Below are positions 1-6,066 of a stretch of 6,134 bases of DNA, in pieces (within the stretch, counting starts at the first letter, position 1; each line of letters begins with the position of its first letter). Source of the stretch: Aliarcobacter butzleri (lineage in GTDB: Bacteria; Campylobacterota; Campylobacteria; Campylobacterales; Arcobacteraceae); the NCBI GenBank assembly GCA_012522985.1, contig JAAYJJ010000048.1, positions 1 through 6,134 on the forward strand. The letters run 5' to 3'. The notes beneath the pieces are model-generated. The model searched no databases. It saw nothing but the letters and a program-made list of their open reading frames with translations, and was not told the DNA's origin. A program made the translations under genes and the position numbers.

Positions 1-74
1 AAATAATAGTAGAATAAGTACATCTTTATAAGGACTATATTTTGAATAATGGAATTTTATTTTTTAACCAAAAA

Positions 75-80
75 TATAAT
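75..80 (+). promoter_or_regulatory. Possible -10 element for the propeller gene
   Basis: A TATAAT hexamer lies 77 bases upstream of the ATG at 158 in an AT-rich stretch. There is no TG extension and no convincing -35 hexamer 16-18 bases upstream. Campylobacterota promoters often lack a conserved -35, so it remains a candidate. A second possible -10, TATAAA at 136-141, is nearer the start. The rest of positions 1-157 holds no gene I can support. Confidence 0.3.
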
Positions 81-157
81 ACTTCGATTCCTTGCATAAT
101 GTTAAGTAGTTTAGTTGTTTCAAATATAGCAACACTATAAAAGTTGGTAGATATGCT

Positions 158-1996
158 ATGTTTAACTCTATTTTTCAAATAAAAAATATTTTATCAATAC
201 CAAATGAAATAGTACTTTTTAGATATATTGATGAAGATAGTGCAATGGCTATTGACTCTTCTATGAAACTATACAATATAGAACTAAGAAATTTTACTAT
301 TACAAATACTATAGAGTTACAAATAGATAAAAATAGTGTTCTAAAAATTATGTCTGATAGTAATGATGAACTACTTATATCTACAAAAAATGGAAATGTA
401 GCTGTTTATAATCTAAACAACCATAAATCAATAAATTTAAAAAGAGTGGTAAAAGATGAGATTATAGATATAAGATTTTCAAAAGATCACTCATATTTTG
501 TGATAAAAAACAAAGATGATAAACTATTTATATTTTTGGCACAAAGTAAAAATTATATTTTTAGTATTTCTAATTATACGAATTCAAAATTAGTTAAACA
601 TTTTTTTTCATTAGACTCAAAGCTATTTGTTATGGCTTATGAAAATGGACAAATTTTTGTTTTTGATACATTTGACCATAGCCAAGTAGCAGAATTTAGA
701 GTTGATGGAGTAGTTAGTGATGGATTTGTATATGATGATAATTATAAGATATTCCTTACGTTAAAAAATGGAATATACTCTTTTTGCTCATTTGATATTG
801 TTAAAAATAGTATAATAACCCCAAAATATACTATTGAAGATATAGCTACTTGCTATACAGATAGTACTCATAGTACTGTTATGTTAGGTACAAAAAAAGG
901 TTTAGTTTATTTAGTTGAACTATCTAGTTTGGATATGCTTTACAACTTCTTTTTTGAAAGTGCTATTTCAAGAGTATTTATAAATGAAAAACTTATAATC
1001 ATAGTCTTAGAAAACAATCAAATCTATTTTTTTGATAAAAACTATAATCTTAAAGCAGTTTTAGAGACTCTTTATAGCAAAGAGTATAAAAAGTCTTTTG
1101 ACTATATAAATGAAAATATATTTTTATATATGAATCAAACCGTTTTACTTTTGACAAATAAACTCTGGGAAAAATTATTACAAAAAATAGTATATTTTAT
1201 AGGTGAAGACAATCAATATTTAGCAGATAGGATTGCTCAGCCTATTTTAACTATACAAAGTAAAAAAGAGACTTATGAGGCTATCTTATCTCAAAAAAAT
1301 ATAGCTATAGAGTTTAATAAATCTATAAAATCAAGAGATTTAAAAACAGCATATAGTCTTGCATATAAGCACCCATTTTTAAAAGATACAAATCATTGGA
1401 AAAAATCTTATGAGATTGGTAGAAAACTTTACTCCAAACTTTTTAAATTAGAAGTTGATAGTAAGCTTTTTAAAGATATATATGGTTATTTAAAGTATTT
1501 TCCTGATTTTAAAAACAGATCAGAACAACTAAAAATAAAACTAGATATAATTTCTATATTAAATAAAGCCATAGAATCCAATGATAAAAAGTTTATATTT
1601 CATTTAGCCAATTCAAAACAATATTTAAAACAAACTTCACAATATTTAGAAGTAGTAAAAGCTTCAGAAAATGAATTTCACCTTTTTGTAAATATGGTTC
1701 ATAGTAGGGTTTTTGAGGAAGCTTATAAAATCATATCTACATATTTTCAAATAGATAGTCTATATGAAAAAATCTATGATTATATGAAGCTTTATTATAT
1801 GATAGAGATTAAAACTCTACCATCAAATCAAGTAAACTTAGCTTTAGAACTATATAAAAACCATTTTGGTGAAGATGATAATTTTCTACATTTATTAAAA
1901 TTTTTCAATAAAACCAATATAGATGTAGTAATTTCTAATAAAAAGATACATAAGTTTTATAAGTCTATTTTAGAGTTTAATAGAGTATATGTATAA
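158..1996 (+). CDS. Uncharacterised protein: WD40-like beta-propeller plus helical-repeat C-terminus
   Basis: I do not recognise this 612-residue protein as a named family. Residues 1 to about 335 show repeating beta-rich units of the WD40/quinoprotein-like type. Each has a hydrophobic strand, a turn of the form (K/E)NG or KKG, and a strand ending in a pattern like VYN, IFVFD, VYLVE or IYFFD. Such units lie near residues 28-55, 70-93, 111-127, 155-181, 196-213, 238-262, 278-304 and 320-335, enough for a seven- or eight-bladed propeller. Residues 336-612 are predicted all-helical, rich in K, L, Y, F and I, with a repeated N-K-(S/A)-I-x-S-x-D motif at 387-394 and 469-476. There is no signal peptide or clear membrane segment, so a cytoplasmic scaffold role is inferred. 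The ATG at 158 is the only good start: the frame closes at TAG 107-109 and no other in-frame ATG, GTG or TTG intervenes. The ribosome site (GGTAG at 146-150) is weak. G+C is visibly lower than in the downstream genes. No enzyme motif is apparent. Confidence 0.85.
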   Translation: MFNSIFQIKNILSIPNEIVLFRYIDEDSAMAIDSSMKLYNIELRNFTITNTIELQIDKNSVLKIMSDSNDELLISTKNGNVAVYNLNNHKSINLKRVVKDEIIDIRFSKDHSYFVIKNKDDKLFIFLAQSKNYIFSISNYTNSKLVKHFFSLDSKLFVMAYENGQIFVFDTFDHSQVAEFRVDGVVSDGFVYDDNYKIFLTLKNGIYSFCSFDIVKNSIITPKYTIEDIATCYTDSTHSTVMLGTKKGLVYLVELSSLDMLYNFFFESAISRVFINEKLIIIVLENNQIYFFDKNYNLKAVLETLYSKEYKKSFDYINENIFLYMNQTVLLLTNKLWEKLLQKIVYFIGEDNQYLADRIAQPILTIQSKKETYEAILSQKNIAIEFNKSIKSRDLKTAYSLAYKHPFLKDTNHWKKSYEIGRKLYSKLFKLEVDSKLFKDIYGYLKYFPDFKNRSEQLKIKLDIISILNKAIESNDKKFIFHLANSKQYLKQTSQYLEVVKASENEFHLFVNMVHSRVFEEAYKIISTYFQIDSLYEKIYDYMKLYYMIEIKTLPSNQVNLALELYKNHFGEDDNFLHLLKFFNKTNIDVVISNKKIHKFYKSILEFNRVYV

Positions 1997-1999
1997 ATA

Positions 2000-2102
2000 A
2001 TATATATTTTAATATCTGTATAAAGTTTATTTTAGAATAGAATTAGGATTTAATAATAAAATACTACTGTGGTTGTTTGGATTTTTGTATTAAAATATAT
2101 AT
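2000..2102. repeat. AT-only 15-base inverted repeat between convergent genes
   Basis: The left arm at 2000-2014 (ATATATATTTTAATA) is the exact reverse complement of 2088-2102, with a 73-base spacer. It fills the gap between the stop of the propeller gene and the 3' end of the tmRNA gene. It has no G or C and no classical stem plus T-run. A role as a shared 3' structure is only inferred, and chance pairing in AT-rich DNA is a real alternative. Confidence 0.4.
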
Positions 2103-2356
2103 GATAAAAAGATTTTATAATTGGTGGAAGTGACGGGGGTCGAACCCGTGTCTTAAAATAACTCAAATTAGCGTCTACATGTTTAGATGGAATTGTTAAA
2201 ATTCGCTATTAAGGTAGTACAATTCCCAAAAACACCCCATAGCTAAGATCTAAATTTCTTCTAATAGCCGATCAACTAAGAGAAAAATCTATCTTTTGTT
2301 TAGCCGCACATCTACCTAGATAGAATTAGCAAATAGCAGCCTCCAAGTTGTTAAAC

Positions 2357-2401
2357 TTACGCAGCTTTAGCGTAAGCAGGAGTATAATTTGTATTGTTTG
2401 C
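2357..2401 (-). other. tmRNA tag-peptide reading frame (ANNTNYTPAYAKAA)
   Basis: Read from the resume codon GCA (2401-2399) to TAA (2359-2357), this frame encodes the 14-residue tag ANNTNYTPAYAKAA. The hydrophobic/alanine end (AYAKAA) is the usual type of protease-recognition terminus. The stop codon sits in a perfect seven-pair hairpin, CTTACGC/GCGTAAG (arms 2370-2376 and 2356-2362), which corresponds to helix 5 of tmRNA. Confidence 0.93.
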
Positions 2402-2413
2402 GTTTAAAAACTG

Positions 2414-2442
2414 TTGAATAGTTTTACGATATATTCAAATCG
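2414..2442 (-). other. tmRNA pseudoknot PK1
   Basis: Two interleaved stems can form. CGAT/ATCG pairs 2439-2442 with 2427-2430. The loop between them carries TTGAATA (2432-2438), which is complementary over seven bases to TATTCAA (2414-2420). This H-type arrangement ends 12 bases before the resume codon, the position PK1 occupies in known tmRNAs. It was found by hand pairing; no folding program was run. Confidence 0.7.
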
Positions 2443-2506
2443 ACATGCAACTAACCCTTGCTACTCCAATCGAAGCCAAATCACTCCCGAACAATACTAA
2501 TAAAAA

Positions 2507-2527
2507 GAACACTATTTAAAATAGTTC
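2507..2527. repeat. Palindrome in the pre-tmRNA leader
   Basis: ACTATTT-A-AAATAGT (2511-2525) is a perfect inverted repeat around one base, and GAAC/GTTC can add pairs outside it with a small bulge. It lies between the predicted tmRNA start point and the mature 5' end, and upstream of the polyamine-gene promoter. It could be a leader hairpin that aids processing or a protein-binding site; which one cannot be told. Confidence 0.45.
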
Positions 2528-2535
2528 AAGTTTAA

Positions 2536-2564
2536 TTGCAATTATACCATATATTTGATACAAT
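2536..2564 (+). promoter_or_regulatory. Promoter of the polyamine gene (extended -10)
   Basis: TTGCAA (2536-2541), a 17-base spacer and TACAAT (2559-2564), with TGA directly before the -10, form a good sigma70-type promoter. The predicted start is near 2571, giving a 5' leader of about 24 bases that contains the ribosome site AAAAAGGA at 2582-2589. The -35 overlaps the tmRNA -10 by one base and the -10 overlaps the tmRNA -35 by one base. Confidence 0.6.
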
Positions 2565-2569
2565 TGCAA
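2541..2569 (-). promoter_or_regulatory. tmRNA promoter (extended -10)
   Basis: On the minus strand TTGCAA (2569-2564) is followed after exactly 17 bases by TATAAT (2546-2541). A TGG immediately precedes the hexamer, giving an extended -10. Transcription should start near 2534, leaving a leader of about 46 bases to be removed, presumably by RNase P, to give the mature 5' end at 2488. The perfect -10 suits the high expression expected of tmRNA. Confidence 0.7.
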
Positions 2570-2582
2570 GATATATCAAATA
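2552..2582. promoter_or_regulatory. Candidate operator: 9-base inverted repeat over the promoter
   Basis: TATTTGATA (2552-2560) and its exact reverse complement TATCAAATA (2574-2582) are separated by 13 bases. The left arm includes part of the plus-strand -10, the right arm covers the start region and early leader, and the spacer holds the tmRNA -35. The 22-base centre-to-centre spacing (about two helical turns) is what a dimeric repressor would use. No regulator is identified. Confidence 0.4.
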
Positions 2583-2594
2583 AAAAGGATCGAA

Positions 2595-3785
2595 ATGAAC
2601 AAAGGTGTTCTTATTATTGGTGCAGGTGGAGTAGGAAGAGTAGTAGCACATAAGTGTGCTATGAACTTAGATACATTTGAACATGTATCACTTGCAAGTA
2701 GAACAAAAAGCAAATGTGACCAAATAGCAAAAGAGATTTTAGATAGACAAGGAATTACTATAGATACATATAGTGTTGATGCTGATAGTGTAGAAGAGCT
2801 AGTTAAGCTTTTTGAGCAGATTAAACCTAGAGTTGTTATAAATGTGGCATTACCTTATCAAGATCTAACTATTATGGATGCATGTAGTGCTTGTAAGATA
2901 GACTACCTTGATACTGCAAATTATGAACATCCAGATGAAGCAAAATTTGAGTATAAAGAGCAGTGGGCAAGAGATAATAACTTCAAAGATGCAGGTATAA
3001 CAGCACTTTTAGGAAGTGGATTTGACCCAGGTGTGACTGGTGTTTTTTGTGCATATGCACAGCAAAATCTATTTGATGAGATACACTATATTGATATTAT
3101 GGATTGTAATGCAGGAGATCATGGATATGCTTTTGCTACAAATTTCAACCCAGAAATCAACCTAAGAGAAGTAAGTGCAAATGGTAGATATTGGGAAGAT
3201 GGCAAATGGATAGAGACAAAACCTTTAGAGATAAGAGTTGATTGGGATTATCCAGAAGTAGGGGTAAAGCCAAGCTATCTTTTATATCATGAAGAGCTAG
3301 AGAGCCTTTCAAAAAATATTAAAGGCCTAAAAAGAATAAGATTTTTTATGACATTTGGTGATAGTTATATCCAGCATATGAACTGCTTACAAAATGTTGG
3401 AATGCTAGGAATTAAACCAGTTATGCACAATGGTGTAGAGATAATTCCTATTGAGTTTTTGAAAACTCTTTTACCAGATCCTGCGTCTTTGGGACCTAGA
3501 ACAAAAGGTGTTACAAATATAGGTTGTGTTATGGAAGGTATTAAAGATGGTAAAAAGAAAAAAATCTACATCTACAATATTTGCGATCACCAAGAAGCAT
3601 ACAAAGAAGTATGTGCTCAGTGTGTAAGCTATACTACGGGAGTTCCTGCTGTGATAGGAGCAAAACTATTATATAACAAAACATGGGATAGAGATGGAGT
3701 TTATAATATAGAAGAGTTTGAGGCAAAACCTTTTATGGATGAGCTTATGATTCAAGGACTTCCTTGGAAGATAATAGAGCTTTAA
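2595..3785 (+). CDS. Carboxynorspermidine/carboxyspermidine dehydrogenase (saccharopine dehydrogenase family)
   Basis: This 396-residue cytoplasmic enzyme is expected to condense a diamine (putrescine, or 1,3-diaminopropane) with aspartate beta-semialdehyde. It reduces the imine with NAD(P)H to carboxyspermidine or carboxynorspermidine. A separate decarboxylase (nspC/CASDC type), not in this window, completes the polyamine. Evidence: an N-terminal Rossmann strand with GAGGVG at residues 9-14; the family signatures VINVALPYQD at 81-90, YLDTANYE at 104-111 and GSGFDPGVTGVF at 140-151; the substrate-domain segment DCNAGDHGYAFATNFNPEINLREV at 170-193, stated here by position only for its key D170, N172, H176 and R191; and full family length. 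The ATG at 2595 has a strong ribosome site, AAAAAGGA, six bases upstream. It is transcribed alone from a promoter interlocked with that of ssrA, and a hairpin follows the stop. In Campylobacter jejuni the homologous enzyme works in spermidine synthesis. The product here cannot be decided from sequence. True saccharopine dehydrogenase (lysine metabolism) is a less likely alternative. Confidence 0.92.
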   Translation: MNKGVLIIGAGGVGRVVAHKCAMNLDTFEHVSLASRTKSKCDQIAKEILDRQGITIDTYSVDADSVEELVKLFEQIKPRVVINVALPYQDLTIMDACSACKIDYLDTANYEHPDEAKFEYKEQWARDNNFKDAGITALLGSGFDPGVTGVFCAYAQQNLFDEIHYIDIMDCNAGDHGYAFATNFNPEINLREVSANGRYWEDGKWIETKPLEIRVDWDYPEVGVKPSYLLYHEELESLSKNIKGLKRIRFFMTFGDSYIQHMNCLQNVGMLGIKPVMHNGVEIIPIEFLKTLLPDPASLGPRTKGVTNIGCVMEGIKDGKKKKIYIYNICDHQEAYKEVCAQCVSYTTGVPAVIGAKLLYNKTWDRDGVYNIEEFEAKPFMDELMIQGLPWKIIEL

Positions 3786-3791
3786 AACTCA

Positions 3792-3826
3792 AGCTATGAT
3801 AAGAGAATATCACTTTTATCATAGCT
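3792..3826. terminator. Hairpin after the polyamine gene, possible terminator
   Basis: AGCTATGATAA (3792-3802) pairs exactly with TTATCATAGCT (3816-3826). Three inner pairs (G-U, A-U, G-C) extend the stem to 14 pairs with a seven-base loop. It starts seven bases after the stop codon. The following bases on the plus strand are AAAACAAC, with no T-run at the stem base, so it is not a textbook intrinsic terminator. Transcript-end protection or termination of an atypical kind are both possible. Confidence 0.5.
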
Positions 3827-3841
3827 AAAACAACTTTTAGA

Positions 3842-3852
3842 TACAATATAAT
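3842..3852 (+). promoter_or_regulatory. Promoter -10 region of the yebC cluster
   Basis: Two overlapping -10 hexamers, TACAAT (3842-3847) and TATAAT (3847-3852), follow TTTTAGA. This is the T-rich-then-TATAAT layout common in Campylobacterota promoters. No -35 is recognisable, also usual for the group. With TATAAT as the -10, transcription would start near 3859, about 23 bases before yebC, leaving room for the AAGGA ribosome site at 3870-3874. Confidence 0.6.
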
Positions 3853-3881
3853 CACAATTTTAAGGTATTAAGGATTTTATT

Positions 3882-4592
3882 ATGGGAAGAGCATTTGAAT
3901 ATAGAAGGGCTTCTAAAGAGGCAAGATGGGATAAGATGTCAAAAGTTTTCCCAAAACTTGCAAAAGCTATAACAGTTGCAGCAAAACAGGGTATTCCTGA
4001 TCCTGAGATGAACTCAAAGCTAAGAGTTGCTATAGCAAATGCAAAAGCACAAAATATGCCAAACAACAATATAGAAGCGGCTATCAAAAGAGCTAGTGGA
4101 AAAGATGCACAAGATATCAAAGAGATTAGTTATGAAGGTAAAGCACCTTATGGAGTGTTGCTTTTTATTGAGTGTGCTACAGATAATCCGACAAGAACTA
4201 TAGCAAATGTAAAGCTTTGTTTATCAAAAGGTGGCGGAACTGTAGTACCAAATGGTTCTTTGGAGTTTATGTTTTCTAGAAAAGCAGTCTTTGAGCTTCC
4301 TAAAAAAGATGATATAGATCTTGAAGAGCTAGAACTTACGTTGATAGACTCTGGACTTGAAGAGCTTAGCTTAGAAGGTGATACTATATATATCTATGGG
4401 GATTATACAGAGTTTGGAAATTTATCAGAAGCTATCGAGGCGGTTGGTTTAGAGGTTAGTAAATCATCACTACAAAGAATACCGACTCAACCAATAGAAC
4501 TAAATGAAGAACAGATGCAAGAGATAGAAAAAATTATAGATAGATTAGAAGATGATGATGATGTTCAAGCTGTTTATTCAAATATAGAGTGA
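3882..4592 (+). CDS. yebC: YebC/PmpR family protein (translation-associated / putative transcriptional regulator)
   Basis: This 236-residue protein is a full-length YebC family member and should be cytoplasmic. The family was first described as DNA-binding regulators (PmpR). More recent work on some members assigns a ribosome-associated role in easing stalling at proline-rich stretches. Which applies here is not visible. Evidence: the N-terminal helical domain begins [19 protein letters not shown], the form seen in Campylobacterota and Bacteroidetes instead of [26 protein letters not shown] spans 53-71. The hallmark YEGKAPYGV is at 84-92 with ATDNPTRT at 99-106 and NGSLEFMF at 124-131. The C-terminus ends in the conserved acidic [15 protein letters not shown] (222-236). 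The ATG at 3882 has AAGGA seven bases upstream. The symporter gene starts 13 bases after the stop, so the two are probably co-transcribed. No key segment is missing. A long antisense frame opposite its 5' half is a by-product of codon usage. Confidence 0.95.
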   Translation: MGRAFEYRRASKEARWDKMSKVFPKLAKAITVAAKQGIPDPEMNSKLRVAIANAKAQNMPNNNIEAAIKRASGKDAQDIKEISYEGKAPYGVLLFIECATDNPTRTIANVKLCLSKGGGTVVPNGSLEFMFSRKAVFELPKKDDIDLEELELTLIDSGLEELSLEGDTIYIYGDYTEFGNLSEAIEAVGLEVSKSSLQRIPTQPIELNEEQMQEIEKIIDRLEDDDDVQAVYSNIE

Positions 4593-4605
4593 TTTTGAGC
4601 TTTTA

Positions 4606-6054
4606 ATGACTGATGGTAGAAGTGATATAAGAGTTTTTTTTGATAAAGTAGGGTTTTCACTCTCTTTATCTATAATCAAATTTGTACTCTCTTTGTTTTT
4701 GGCTTTGATTGTTGCTTTTTATCCAGAGTATCAAGGCTTGAGTGAAATAGCAAGAATGATGTTATTTGTTTTGCTATTTGGTGCAGGACTTTGGATAAGT
4801 GAGGCAATACCTGCTTTTAGTGTTTCACTGCTTATTATAGGCTTAGAGATAGTATTGCTTGGTTTTTTTGATACTAGCTTTGATAGTAAGTCCAAAGTAT
4901 GGGAAGAGTATCTACTTTCATGGTCAAATCCTTTGATTTTTCTTTTTTTAGCTGGTTTTATTATGGCAAGTGCTGCATCAAAAACTAAGCTAGATTTATG
5001 GTTAGCTAAAAAGGTTCTTTTTTATGTTGGAAACAAGCCACAAAGCATTTTAACAGGACTTATGGCTATAACATTTTGTTTATCAATGTTTGTATCAAAC
5101 ACTGCAACAACTGCTATGATGCTAACAGTACTATTTCCTATTTTAAAATATATAAACGATGATAACCCATATCAAAAGGCATTGTTACTAGGTGTAGTAA
5201 TAGCAGCAAATATAGGTGGTATGGGTACTATTATAGGTACACCACCAAATGCAATAGCTGTAGGTATGCTAGGAGATAAAGCACCCAACTTTGTAGAGTG
5301 GATGATGTTTGCTTTGCCCCCTGCTATAGTGATAGCTTTAAGTGCTAAATATATTTTATATAAACTCTATCCATCAAATCAAGATTATATTAGTTTCAAA
5401 GATTTACAACATATTGATCATTATGATGATTCAACTGCTAGGTTTGATGAGGTTCCCTCCCTTCCTAGCTGGAAAAAAACTATAGTTATTATAGGCTTTT
5501 TCGTAACAGTTCTTTTATGGATTAGTGAGCCATTACACCATATCCCTACAACTATTATCTCTTTTATTCCAATAGTTGCTTTTACACTTTTTGGGATAAT
5601 AGATACAAAAGATATAAACTCTATTAATTGGGATGTTATTATTCTTATAATAGGTGGTTTAACTCTAGGTTTTGGAGTACAAAAAACAGGACTTGATCAG
5701 TGGTTTGCTACACTTTTACCAGAGGGCTTGGACTCTATATTTTTATTGGTTGTAGGTTTTGGTTATTTGGTTGTTGTATTATCAAACTTTATGAGCAATA
5801 CAGCTGCAGCAAATATTATGTTGCCAGTAATTATAGCTTTAAGTATTGCTTTAGATAGTAACTATGTAACATTTGCAGCTATTTCTATAGCAATGAGTGC
5901 ATCTTTGGCTATGGCTTTACCTATTTCTACACCACCAAATGCTATAATGTACTCAAGTGGAAGGCTAACTTCTGGTGATTTTTTAATCATAGGTACTATT
6001 ATAGGGCTATTGTCACCTATTTTTATTTTATCATGGTTGTATTTTATTTTATAA
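4606..6054 (+). CDS. DASS/SLC13 family sodium:anion symporter (dicarboxylate or sulfate)
   Basis: This 482-residue inner-membrane protein belongs to the divalent anion:Na+ symporter family, whose bacterial members (for example VcINDY) import succinate, malate, fumarate, citrate or sulfate with sodium. It has both halves of the inverted repeat. Each half carries the Ser-Asn-Thr motif that binds sodium and substrate (164-166 in SNTATTAMM; 397-399 in SNTAAANIM). Each also has a second sodium-site loop, GTPPNA at 211-216 and STPPNA at 441-446. Hydrophobic segments lie near residues 19-39, 50-88, 105-125, 148-180, 190-222, 233-254, 291-306, 313-332, 343-359, 376-415, 420-436 and 455-482. A hydrophilic loop at about 256-290 separates the halves. 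No TrkA-C domain is present. Length and motifs are normal, so it should be functional. The ATG at 4606 lies 13 bases after yebC with only a weak ribosome site (TGAG near 4596), suggesting translational coupling. The substrate cannot be read from sequence; a C4-dicarboxylate is my first guess. Confidence 0.92.
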   Translation: MTDGRSDIRVFFDKVGFSLSLSIIKFVLSLFLALIVAFYPEYQGLSEIARMMLFVLLFGAGLWISEAIPAFSVSLLIIGLEIVLLGFFDTSFDSKSKVWEEYLLSWSNPLIFLFLAGFIMASAASKTKLDLWLAKKVLFYVGNKPQSILTGLMAITFCLSMFVSNTATTAMMLTVLFPILKYINDDNPYQKALLLGVVIAANIGGMGTIIGTPPNAIAVGMLGDKAPNFVEWMMFALPPAIVIALSAKYILYKLYPSNQDYISFKDLQHIDHYDDSTARFDEVPSLPSWKKTIVIIGFFVTVLLWISEPLHHIPTTIISFIPIVAFTLFGIIDTKDINSINWDVIILIIGGLTLGFGVQKTGLDQWFATLLPEGLDSIFLLVVGFGYLVVVLSNFMSNTAAANIMLPVIIALSIALDSNYVTFAAISIAMSASLAMALPISTPPNAIMYSSGRLTSGDFLIIGTIIGLLSPIFILSWLYFIL

Positions 6055-6061
6055 AAAGGAG
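6055..6061 (+). promoter_or_regulatory. Strong ribosome binding site of the last gene
   Basis: AAAGGAG lies five bases before the ATG at 6067 and directly abuts the symporter stop codon (6052-6054). It is a near-perfect match to the anti-Shine-Dalgarno sequence and fixes the start of the partial gene. Confidence 0.8.
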
Positions 6062-6066
6062 TATTT

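Larger units (their letters stand above)
2122..2488 (-). ncRNA. ssrA: tmRNA (transfer-messenger RNA)
   Basis: This is a complete one-piece tmRNA of 367 nt on the minus strand. It rescues stalled ribosomes with SmpB by adding a degradation tag. The mature 5' end GGGAGTGA (from 2488) pairs with the 3' end CACTTCC, giving a seven-pair acceptor stem with one G-U, followed by ACCA; the CCA is encoded at 2124-2122. The T-arm is ACGGG-TTCGACC-CCCGT, just before the acceptor's 3' strand. The D-like segment reads TTTGGCTTCGATTGG, close to other Campylobacterota tmRNAs. The resume codon GCA at 2401-2399 opens a 14-codon tag. A pseudoknot just upstream and a hairpin spanning the stop codon match the known architecture. 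The gene has its own promoter at 2541-2569, divergent from the polyamine gene. Ends are assigned from the acceptor pairing. No classical terminator is visible beyond the 3' end. Confidence 0.97.

Noticed and set aside
42..140. Possible 32-residue peptide starting at TTG 42, with AAGGA at 30-34 as ribosome site
   Set aside because: The spacing is reasonable and the product is rather hydrophobic, but a TTG start, the short length and the absence of any recognisable motif make chance as likely. It would need conservation evidence.
2100..2121. Intrinsic terminator for tmRNA (ATAAAA-TCT-TTTTAT just after the CCA)
   Set aside because: The six-pair stem is made only of A-T pairs, too weak to call a terminator.
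3860..4120. Open frame of 86 codons on the minus strand opposite the start of yebC
   Set aside because: It lies wholly opposite yebC and its upstream region, and yebC is an unmistakable conserved gene. The predicted protein is a low-complexity hydrophobic string typical of antisense frames, with no family resemblance.
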